Both the position numbers and the translations under genes were made by a program. From Topomyia yanbarensis (taxonomy: Eukaryota > Arthropoda > Insecta > Diptera > Culicidae), in NCBI RefSeq assembly GCF_030247195.1, contig NC_080671.1, positions 434,124,539 through 434,188,538 on the forward strand: a DNA stretch of 64,000 nucleotides. Direction: 5' to 3'. Positions within the stretch are counted from its first letter, which is position 1, and the number at the start of each line of letters is the position of its first letter. The notes below the pieces were generated by a model that was given only the letters and a program-made list of their open reading frames with translations, was not told where the DNA came from and made no database searches. Positions 11,536 to 21,921 of this stretch are shown in pieces.

Positions 11536-12245
11536 TTATAAATTTAATTTTGTCAATAGGTAAGATGAGTCAGTACGCTGCATGACGATATCGTTTAGTA
11601 ACGAAACCATAGAATAGTCTCGACGTTGTTTCAATGTTTGAAAGTCTATCAACATACAACGTGCTTCATAAGATGGAATAGGGAATGCTGTCCATCTTAA
11701 CTTGCGTAAACGCATACAATAGAAACTGCTTTTAGGTGACCAAACAACACTACAATATTCTAAAATAAACCAAGCATATGCTACGTAAAGCGTTTTCATT
11801 GTGTAAGGATCTTGAAAAGGATATCTGGAGCGTCTAATAAAATTATGCATATTCCTAGCTCTATGCACAAATGTGTTGTAATATTCCACAAATTTTAATT
11901 TTTTGTCTCAGATAACTGTCTCTAATTTTATTACATTTCTTATCAATTAGATTAGCAAATGTAATTGTCATGGAAGTCGTGATCTGTTTTCTACTAAAAG
12001 TTATGGGATTATATTTATTAAAATTTAATTCCAATAAACATTTACAATACCAAGTAAAAAACATTTGTTTCATTGTGAAAAACATCAATGTAATTATTAT
12101 TTCTAGTTTCTAAAAATAGCTACAAGAATTTTAATATTTTTATAATAAGAGGGATATCGTTAACATATAAAATGAAAAGAAGAGGTCCTAAGTGTGAACC
12201 TTGAGGAACCTCCGATGTAACTTTAATTATATCAGATGTCATCTC
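11536..12245 (-). pseudogene. Jockey-clade reverse transcriptase relic (minus strand)
   Basis: Around 12240-12120 the minus strand encodes VTSEVPQGSHLGPLLF followed by ILYVNDI, the conserved SGVPQGSxLGPxLFxLYVNDI polymerase block. The 117-codon frame 11889-11536 then gives the downstream region with DPYTMKTLYVAYAWFILEYC, SVVWSPKSS, LRKLRW and PSYEARCMLIDF. The catalytic YADD box between the two is not preserved in an open frame. Frameshifts separate the pieces. This is an inactive fragment. Confidence 0.75.
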
Positions 12246-12249
12246 ACAG

Positions 12250-15200
12250 AATTTTACTATTTTCTGGAGATCTTTTATATACGACTTAATTCATTTGAGA
12301 AGTCTCGTATCGATTCATAACTTTTTAAAATTGAAAATTAACATGGGAACGTCAAGATTACCGAAAGTAGAATACTCACATTTTCAGAGTTAGGAATAAA
12401 ATCTAAGTTGCGCTAAATAATATCATCTAATAATAACAATAACTTTAGATTCTTAAGAAAAGACAGAGATTATTTGTTCAGCTGTTTGAAAAAAATTTCA
12501 TATGTTGGTTGCTAGATCCGGTGTAAAATACACTAAGACGAAAATGTGGATTTTATTAGCGATATATGCTGTTCATGTTTAAATTCTTTGAATTTTGGTG
12601 AAACAATAAGTTCAGAATTATATATAGATGAAACTGAAATTCTTTGCGTTTGTCGTAAATCACGATCATCTCTAAAAACATTCTAGTCACTTCCACATAC
12701 CTCTTCACTTTTTTATCCTCATTCTAACTTGTTTCAATACCTACAATTATCAAAAATGAGCAGCCTAGTATATTCTTAAGGATTTCGTTCATCTTTACAA
12801 CGCTCCTCCATTTTTTAAAATTTTGCCCTTTAACCAAAATTTCAGCGGCTTTCGAAGAAGTATGTTATGATTCGTTGTGCTTAAGAATATTATCTAAAAT
12901 TATTGTACTGTTACCAGCTTGTCTGCCTCTGAGAAGTGCGTTAAAATTGACGAAAACACGAACACGAGGAGCAAAGCAACAATGATGTTACGAATAATGC
13001 CCGCTATGAGTCTTGTTGAATAAACGAAATTAAAAAATAATAATTCCGTATTGAGGAGGTAGTTAACCCTATCATGCCCAACTTTTTTCTAGAGCATGTA
13101 TCGTTTCAAAACTATTTTTCCTGGAAAATGGTGGGATCAAGAAACACAAAAAGCCTTTTTTCATAAAGATAGGTGCTTCCCCTTGCAGTGCTAGAAGCTG
13201 CTCAATTTTTAACTTCTAATGCTCAATGCAATTCTATAATTTTTAGAATAGTCCAATTGTGTGGAAAACGTACCCAAAGACAGTCTAAATTCATAAGTTT
13301 TATTAGTTTTCAAAAATATTGCAACATAACGAAGATATATGAAAAATTCATTTTTCTATATCAACATAAACTGTCCCTGGCAGCACTGCTCCATCGGAAT
13401 CCAACCAGACTAATTGCAATAACTTCAGTTCTAAATCTGATCCTTGCAACTGTTAATACTCAAATGAAAGGCAATAGTTACATTAATTAGCCTTACTTGT
13501 TTTTGTGAAGAAATCTCGCCTCAAACAAAAGTGATAACTGTTTAAAAACGTTGTTGTCCACAAACAACATGGGCATGAATGGGTTAACTACTAAAGTGTA
13601 GATAAACATAATGAGAATTTAGAAGACATCAAGTTTTATCCAATTTTGATCGTTTCGAAGATTCAGAAGAATTACAAAATTTAAATCATCATTTACAAGA
13701 AATTGATGATTTAATAGAGCAGAATGGTGTTAAATAGATATGGGGGTAAAATAGGTATAGGTGAATCAGCTAAAGCTGTTAAATTTCATTAGTTTCAATC
13801 TTAATTATAAGTCTACATTTGCTTACATCGGTCAATTCAACAATCCCTATAATTCCCAACACTTAGTAGTGATAGAAAGCCCGTTTAGAACCTAACCTCA
13901 ATCTGACGAATTCTTTTTCTCAACGGGTGACGGATGGTATATTCTTCGGCTTTTATCACCTGGTAAGGTTATTAGGTTTAGTGTACAATGAATTCATTTC
14001 TATTTAAAGAGCTACTTACGACTCCACTAATAGCTTTTAATATTACTTTTTCCGTCAACTATTCAACAATTCCCTATGACTTTCTATCTTCACCTTTTCT
14101 AATTTTTCCTTTTTGTTCTCTCCATTGACATCTATCATCTAACATCTTCTCTCTGCATCTATCAAACGGTCATTCTTCCCTTTTTCTATCCTACCATTTC
14201 AAAAGGTCCTCACATCAAAGTTGTCATTCACCGACGGGTGGTCGAGTATAGAAATGGATCAGCGGAGCATACCGCAACAGCTGCATTAGTTACGGTTTTT
14301 AATTTTCTCGTGTTGTTCCGCGAAAACGCATTGTCTTTTGTCCTCAGTACAGTACATTTAACAAATGTAAAAAAAACGTTTTTAATCCACCTAACAGTGT
14401 AATAAGACATTTCTTATAACTCTTATCACTCTCTTCTGATATTATATCGATTGAGAATATTTAGAACTTTATGTTTCGCGATGTTTTTGATAACACATGC
14501 GGAGAACTAAAAACTGAAATTGAAACTCTTGCTATCACGCCACCTCTGAAGTGCATGCGTGCATAGTTCAAACTTTACTTCAATATCGACTTTTTCTAAA
14601 AGTGACTTCCCAGTAGTATCTTTGATTTGAATTATTATCCTAATGCCAAAGAACAAATAAAAAACTCTCGAAACCCGTTAAAGAAAATCACCATCACAGG
14701 AATTTTCGTTTCCACGAATCTTTTCGATAACCTTTCGTCACTTGTGTTAGTGCTCTGAAAATCTAACGCAATCGTCTTAGGGCACCAGCGGGTCTCATTC
14801 CGAGCCATTCGCGCGATTTTCGGTGGGTTAAATCTGTAAAGAATTCTAAAAAATAACTTCTATTCCATAATTTTCAGTTCAGAAATTCAAAAAATCGTGC
14901 TCACCGCAAGCCATGAAAAATGAACTGCGTTGTGGAGCGATGGTCACTACTTCGTTTACTAAAGCTATAATTAATTCTCAAATACATTTTAATTTTTACA
15001 ACCCTATTAGGGAAAATTGCTTAATAAGCTTTTGTAATGTAAGCTGAAAATTTCTGTATTTTCTCAATCTGCAACATATAAGCCCTTAAGTATACCAATT
15101 AATTTAGGAAGCCCTTGTAACATAAACTATCGCACGAATTGGAATAGGTTGACCAACATTTTGGAAGAAATCGATAAAATAACCCCTTAAAAACTACTAA

Positions 15201-15726
15201 AATATTGCTGTAGTTCGATGCAATTGAAAGAAAATATCCTCAGAAAATGGGATGTACTTATTAATGTGGGACACAGTGAATAATAAATACAGTAAAGACC
15301 CGTTTTTATCAGCATCATAGTGTGATTTAAGCTGACATGGACTAAATTGGAACATATTTCTTTCCTTCTTTATAATAAACTGAAACTGTTAAAATATTCT
15401 TTGCTTCCCTTGATCTAGTCTGATAGCTATTTCTGATTATATAATTTGCCTTCTAGAGCAAATTTAAAAAAAAAATGAATTTTTTATTTTTGTATATTTG
15501 CATCTTTAAGGTAAGAAAAATATGTTCAAGAAAGGATTTACTCGAATTCAGCCTTGTTCGTTTGCTAGAGCCCGTCAAGCATATTTTCATATGACACTGA
15601 CCAAATGGGGAGTAGACTAAATCGCCAATCAAATGGGGTCTTCACTGTATTGTAATAAATAGGCAGTATTCGAATAAGTTTCTTGTGGACAAGTGTAGAA
15701 CGACTTTGTTTCTACTTACTTGGGGT
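12250..15726. other. Non-coding, no recognised gene
   Basis: AT-rich sequence with scattered frames of about 100 codons at most (13173-13490 is the longest) that show no recognisable motif. I see no inverted repeats with target duplications and no splice-supported gene here. Confidence 0.5.
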
Positions 15727-17834
15727 CAGCGGCGTAGCTAGAAATTCGGTTCGATGGGGGTTTGGTTAAAATCTAACTTAATGTCCAAATGGCATAATTC
15801 CGAAACCGTCATATTTGAAGTTTTAAAATTATGGAGAATTAATTTTCCAAAAAATAGTAACAGAGTCCATTTCTTTGGCGAATTCGTTGAGACTATCATT
15901 TAAAACAACTTTATTTGCAGGAATGAATACTACGTGTAAGGAGTATATCGAGTTTTAAAATGATATTTACGAAATGTTCCTTAATCTATTTTTTTACCTT
16001 AAACAACGTTTTTATTGCGAGCTTCACAAACTCAAGCTGTGGTAAAATGCACACCCCAAAATTTGGCTAAATACATTAAGTCTCGAACTAGATTTGTTTG
16101 AATAGTAAATTCGCCATAAATACTTCTTAGAGGATATAACGCCAAAGTTATTTTATCAGATGATGTGCTGTTTAACGTTTGTAATATTCATCGAAGATAC
16201 TAAATTTCCGATATTGGCTATTACAAAATGATGTAATCTTGACCTTAAATTATTGTTTGCGAACATTTATTTTACCTATTCATATAATTGGTAATACAAC
16301 AAAAATTAAAAGCCCATCAAAATTGATCAGGACCTGCTAGAGTCGAACGGAAAACGCCATTTTTCATAAGTTTTACTCTACTTTCGGAAAGTGTTATCCT
16401 CGTTATTAATCATATTACGTTTTCGTCTCAACTCTACGTATTCCCAAAATAAAGACATGTTCAGAAAATGTTGAATTCTGTGCAATTTTTCGGGGAGTAC
16501 TTTTATGTTTCATGTTTTTATGCTTCCGACTTCGCTTCATATTAAAAAAAGACCCTAATCCATATTACAGTGAATCCATTCAAAAGTGAGCTGAATATGA
16601 TAGGAACTCGGAGGATTATGATTGATTTCAGAACTCTGGAATGAGTGTCAGGAATGTTTTTAGGCTAGTAGGGGAGCCTGGGGCTAGTTGGGGTAAGTTG
16701 GCGGAATCCCTTTTTCTCCGTTTCTATTAGACATACAGCGCTGCCTCTCGTTGTGTACCTCAAGTTGTGTGAAACCCATTATCCAATGTGTTTTTGTTAC
16801 AAAACATTTTGTTTGGTGGAAGTTGTGGGCGATATTGTGATTTCGACCACATCAAGTATATTTTTGAAATTTTGAACACTTTGTGTTATTTAGGTCGATT
16901 TGGAAAGAGCTTTCAGTATCCGTATAGATATTACACCTATTCACAAACAAAACTTATTTTTTAAATATTTTTTTATAAAATATGCGGTTGGGGTAAGATG
17001 GCGGTCATGCACGCGGGGCAAGTTGGCGGTGCTATTTACAGTGCAAAAATTGTCATCAATTTTTTTTTTCTGGAATTCACTCCAAAGTAAGAGAATCTTT
17101 TTCTTGTGTATCTCGGCAATGCAGGTGACATTTACTTCGGTCAATCGACTGAAGAATTTTGAAAATTTGCTTTGGTTCATATTCCATGCATCAAAGCCAA
17201 AATGCCGGGGAATTGAGACTGAAATATAATATAAAATATCGGTTAATATACAGTTTTCATGAAAAGACATTCAGCACGTTCCAAAAGAACCCCTCAAGTA
17301 TTTGCATTTCCATTTGATTGCTTATGTCTTGGCGTACATACATACATACATACCGCCAACATACCTCGGGGCTGGGGTAAGTTGGCGGGTTTTCTGCATC
17401 TCATATTTTTGTCTCTAACAATAGACATGATGCATCAATCATTTTAATAAAATTTTGAGATGTTGCCCAAAGTCTGCCCTTTCATGCCACGTGTTCTATT
17501 TTGCAAGATCTACCTACATCAAAAGGGGAAAAATTTAAACTGAAAACACCGCCAACTATCCTTATTTGATTTTGATGTGATTAGGTAACTGATAGATCAA
17601 GACCAATAGACCAGTCACAGATTATTCCCATAACTTCAGGTCTCATTCCCGCATCTTTTCAAAAGTCCTCATGATGTTTAAAACGAGGGTGTACTGATTT
17701 GATAATTATTATTGTAATAATAATGAAGGAAGTCAGTCAGCAACAATGAATTATACTCATCAATCCAATTATTTTTTGGGTAGGGAGTAGAGGGTGGGGT
17801 TGAATCCTGAGGCCTTGTCTTGGCTACGCCGTTG
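15727..17834. mobile_element. hAT-type non-autonomous DNA element
   Basis: The left end starts CAGCGGCGTAGCTAG. The right end, read on the minus strand, starts CAACGGCGTAGCCAAG. The element is flanked by CTTGGGGT (left) and CTTGGAGT (right), an 8-bp duplication with one difference. CAGxGGCGTAGC termini plus 8-bp duplications are hallmarks of hAT transposons. Its 2.1 kb contain no transposase frame. The element at 55801-57722 has closely similar ends. A cluster of GGGGTAAGTTGGCGG motifs lies inside. Confidence 0.85.
16690..17388. repeat. Cluster of GGGGTAAGTTGGCGG motifs
   Basis: Copies are at 16690-16704 (exact), 16990-17004 (one change), 17015-17029 (one change) and 17374-17388 (exact). Inverted CCGCCAAC partners are at 17353 and about 17550. 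The copy pair 17353-17388 can form a hairpin. The 15-mer may be terminal or subterminal material of another inserted element. I found no convincing boundaries for such an element. Confidence 0.75.
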
Positions 17835-18635
17835 CTTGGAGTTATTTATATAGTTTTTCATTTTCTAAGATGTGTTTTAGATCGATCCGATGTTTGTAAC
17901 TTAGAAACTTTGCAGTCATCAGGTTCGCGCAAATGAAATTTTTTGCATCGATAAGTGATCAAGCTTCATGTAGACAACTTGGAATTGTTCGGCGGTTATT
18001 TCTAGCGATTTTAGATAGAAAAAGGATTTATCGAAATAACATTTGGCTAATTTAAATGCTTTACTACTATATTGAACAATAAATAGGCGACAAAGCTTAA
18101 TCCACAAACAACAAGCTATAACTAATAGTATTAGTATTCAAAATGGATATTTGATGTCTTCAGTAAAGTTATTCGCGAAAGTAAGAGCTACAAATTTGCT
18201 GAAGACATAATTTCAGTACAATCACTTTTAAGAAAATATATGTAAATATCTCACTGGTAGGTCGATTAATCAGCAAAAAAATAAAACCAAAGGAAAGGCC
18301 ATATTACATCCATTAAATTCTCCGAAGATACTATTGACCTAAAATTAGCCGTTTTGGCGTTAAAATAGATTGTCTGTTTTTGGTCTTATTTGTGCCAATG
18401 GGAAATGATAAAAATCTTTCGTCCATATTTAATGGTAAATATCTCTTTTGATAATAGTCCGATTTCAACAATCTATAGCTCGTTCGAAAGGTATTTGTAT
18501 AGGCTGTCCAAAATATGTGTTTATCTTCGTCGTCAATTTCGTCAGATAAATCAAGAAAACTGCAAAAAACACAATTTTTACACATTCAAACATTCATATC
18601 ATGGAAACTAAACATCAGAATCAAAAACAAATTAA

Positions 18636-18830
18636 TAGCGTTCTGTCTGGGTGATAGGCCTTTCATTTAAAATTGGTTTGGATAAGATCGGTTCAGCCAT
18701 TGCTGAGAAACACGAACGAGAGTTTGTCCGTTACATACACACACAGACATTGTCCCAAATCGTCGAGCTGAGTCGATTGATATATAAGACTCGACCCTCC
18801 GGGCCTCGGAAAAGATCTTGAAAGTTTGAA
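18636..18830. repeat. Dispersed culicine-type repeat
   Basis: Contains the blocks TTCAGCCATTGCTGAGAAAC, ACACACACAGACATTG, CGTCGAGCTGAGTCGATTGA, TATATAAGACTCG and CCTCCGGGCCTCGG. I recall very similar text as a frequent dispersed repeat in culicine mosquito genomes. It contains no gene and is one of the reasons for the mosquito assignment. Confidence 0.55.
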
Positions 18831-19339
18831 CGAATTATATACATTTCTTTTAAAATTTAAATTAGATATTTAAAACATCAAGTGGGTTTTTTCTTACTTA
18901 AAAATTAATGATGAACATGAGTTTTGTTTTGATTTTTCGATATTTTTGCTTTCGAAAAAAATGCGGTCATTATACAACGTACGCTTGGCGGCACGATAGG
19001 TCAGCCGTTTGGGAGCACTATAGGTCACTAAGCAACTACGTGAGGCGAAATGAACAACTTCAATTCCACACTCTGGCGACGACGAGGACATCGAAGAAGT
19101 CATTCGCAAGTACTAAGCCAGACGCCATATTTTTAAACATTTCTTTTCGCGGTTTCCTGATTTTTCCCATCATTTGCCATTTCTCATTTTCTTACTTGAA
19201 TGACGTAAATTTTATTTTTAAATAATATACAGTATTAATACTCTTCAAAAAAAAGTTATACCGGTGATTTTTTAGACGTGTACATTGTTGAATTTAACCT
19301 CGAATATCGTGCCGCAAAATTTTAAAAACATTGAAAAGT

Positions 19340-19380
19340 CTAAATCCTATAAGGTGAGACCTTCACCTTATTGGATTTAG
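19340..19380. repeat. Short hairpin
   Basis: The left arm CTAAATCCTATAAGGTGA pairs with TCACCTTATTGGATTTAG around a loop of about 5 bp, with one mismatch. No poly-T tract or promoter supports a terminator or an RNA gene. Confidence 0.75.
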
Positions 19381-19549
19381 CTTGAAAAATATTTTACCAC
19401 GCATAAAACTATTCAAAATTCAACACGTTGCCAGATGTATAACCTTTCCCACGAGTGTTTGGTTGTCAAAATCAGTGCACGAGCTCGTCAAAGAAAACTG
19501 ACCTACTTGACCCTACTCTACTCTAGAATCAAAAGATTTAACAGATTGA

Positions 19550-19870
19550 GATAATGTAGAAAACATCTAAGATTAAACAAAATTAGTTCATTCAGAAGAT
19601 TTAGAAATTTTAGAAGTTTCAATATATTTAGAAGAAGAGCAGGGTTAAAAAATTGAGAAAAAAAAGATGCCTAAGATTTAACAGATTTAGATGATTTAGG
19701 GAATATAGAGGATATTGAAGTATAAGAAAATTTAAAAGATTTTTAGAAAAAAGAAGACAGGCACTTTGATAATTTTGGAGGATTAAGAATACATTTAAAT
19801 ACAAATGATTTAGAAGATTTAGAGTTTTGAGAAGGTACAGAAGTTTTAGACGATTCAATATTTTTATAAA
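19550..19870. repeat. Degenerate TTTAGAAGA-rich simple repeat
   Basis: Roughly 300 bp are built from variants of GATTTAGAAGATTT. Read backwards this yields a Leu/Asn-rich spurious frame. It looks like an old, diverged microsatellite. Confidence 0.7.
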
Positions 19871-19899
19871 CAGGATTTCGATAATAAATGATATCTCAT

Positions 19900-21463
19900 A
19901 ATTTAAGAACTAGTTTCCTGCTAAAGTGCAATTACAACCAATTCTCGTTTCAACACCGTAATAACCCTCAGAATTAACCTTGCCCTGGAGCAGATTGTGT
20001 CACAATCACGCTACCACAATGTTGTGGTTTTCGTGGCTTCGCTCACCGATCATTCGTGCAACCGATGCCAAGTCCGCGATAAATTACCAGCAGCGTGGTA
20101 ACGGTAAATAATTTAACCATCGAAATTAGATTGGCTGCTCAATCCGAACGACAATCATCGAATACGATCCGCAAATTCAAACCCTCTGACAATTAGAATA
20201 GTATTTGACTCATTTTCGACGCTCTACCATTTCAGCGCCAACTTGATGTCCTGAAGAGCTCTTCGGTTTGAAGCTTCATTCTTCAAAAGTTCCAAACAAA
20301 AGAAAGCGCATCTCAAGCGGTCTTATATTCGAACTCATCCCGACCAGGACTCAGTAATGCAATGCAATTTCCACGGCAGAGAACAGAACAGAAGTGCAGC
20401 AATAAAAATGCCAAATAACTTCCCGTAAATTGCATCAAGCTACTCGTCGGATGTCGCGAAAGCAGCACCGGTGGGAAACTTTACCGCGCTGTGCTGCTGG
20501 ATTTTGCTGAGCACCGTAGCGCGGTAGTATCAAAAATACGACTTCTTTTGTGGTATGTATACTGACTGGTGTCTCACTATGCTGGAGAGTTACGGAAGAA
20601 TAAAACTTGCAACAACAGAATTTGCATAAATAGTTTAAGCGAGATTTTTTCTCCAAGGTTTTATTTCTGAGTTTTTATTCGTAGATGTACTGCCCGGGGT
20701 TGAGTTGGGAAAGGGGATCGAAAATGTTTTGAGCTGGGAAAAGTTGCTTGTTTGATACTAGAAAAATAAGTTTGGACTATTTTACATGAGCGTCTTACGA
20801 AATTCTCTGTGGTTGATAATCACAATATATTGCCCTCCGGGATCTGCAAATAGCTGAAAGGGATATCAGCACTAGCAAGTAGTGTTACTGAAAATTATAA
20901 TAATATAATATTCGCAGAAAATTGCTATTAATAACTTGAAATTGTTTAATTTGTGGCATAGTTATTAGTAATATATAAAATGCACAGGGAAACATCATGA
21001 TACTTCCAGTAATAAGTTTGTTCTTTAACGACGCCTTCCACTTTATATATTTGCTCTCGTTTTTAAGTAAATTAACCAATTAGCTCTTCTAATATACAAC
21101 TAAATGAAATACTAAATCATAGCAAAGCTAGCAAGAATAGGACTTTTCACAAACATAAATCACAACTTTCGCATTTATCCATATTATCCTAAAACGAGCA
21201 AACCATTTATAAACATATCTGATTAGCAACCAGCATCGTCTCCCCTTCTCTCCATTTTTCCAGTCCCTAGCGTCACACCGCAAGTAGTTTAACATTTATA
21301 GTTTATTAAAATTAACTGGCATCGTCCGAGCCGGGATCGGTTCAGATATGGAAAACCGGCCGGGTAGATATGATGACCAGCTCCTATCGCTAACCCGAGG
21401 GAACAGACCCAGGATCTCGATTATCTAAGCACAGAAATCGAAATCTATAAACTTGCCACATAC
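19900..21463. other. Low-copy-looking non-coding flank of the pogo-like element
   Basis: More balanced base composition than its surroundings, with no inverted repeats and no open frame above about 75 codons. It may be genuine host intergenic or intronic sequence. No exon could be supported. Confidence 0.4.
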
Positions 21464-21465
21464 TA

Positions 21466-21488
21466 GGGTAATTTGCCAATTATTGCAC
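21466..21488. repeat. Left terminal inverted repeat of the pogo-like transposon
   Basis: Begins GGGTAATTTGCC and ends AATTATTGCAC, and is directly preceded by TA. It pairs with 24867-24889 on the other strand with two mismatches. Confidence 0.9.
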
Positions 21489-21669
21489 GTTTAAGCATGT
21501 TGTCAGAGTATTTTCAACTTTTATCGTAGACTACAACGTTTTGGGCGAAGGATTCTTCTCTAGTACTCAATTGTTTAGCTCCTAAACATGGTTGCACTGT
21601 TTTATTATGATCGTGTTACAAATAAACCTAAAATAACGAGTTTAGTATTGCATATTATAAAACCAATTG

Positions 21670-21780
21670 TTGCACATCATCATAACCTTGCAATCCTATT
21701 ATTGCACACTTGGTGTCTAATAGTTGCACAACCAATGCTGGTGTATCCAACTGTTGCACACATGTGCCTATCATTGCACA
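21670..21780. repeat. Five subterminal TTGCACA motifs
   Basis: TTGCACA occurs at 21670-21676, 21702-21708, 21724-21730, 21754-21760 and 21774-21780, spaced 20-32 bp and all in one orientation. The same core ends the terminal repeat (TTGCACG at 21483-21489). Such arrays are candidate transposase binding sites. That role is an inference. Confidence 0.85.
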
Positions 21781-21921
21781 AATTATAATCTATCCAAATT
21801 TTTCTCGAAAATGATAGGGGTTTAAATGTTGTGATTGACTGTATTATCATAGTAAAATTACACTACAATAATTACAACGGTAACGTTTATTTCATATCAC
21901 GAAAATAACATTTCAAGTTCT

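Noticed and set aside
13173..13490. 105-codon plus-strand frame
   Set aside because: No recognisable domain, and composition matches the surrounding AT-rich non-coding DNA.
16681..17560. A separate nested transposon delimited by GGGGTAAGTTGGCGG ends
   Set aside because: Matching outer ends and a target duplication could not be found, so only the motif cluster is reported.
19340..19380. Rho-independent terminator or riboswitch-like hairpin
   Set aside because: Eukaryotic context, no adjacent gene and no T tract. It is better explained as a miniature palindrome.
21588..21788. 66-codon plus-strand frame in the left subterminal region
   Set aside because: It merely reads through the TTGCACA motif array. 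No start context or homology was seen.
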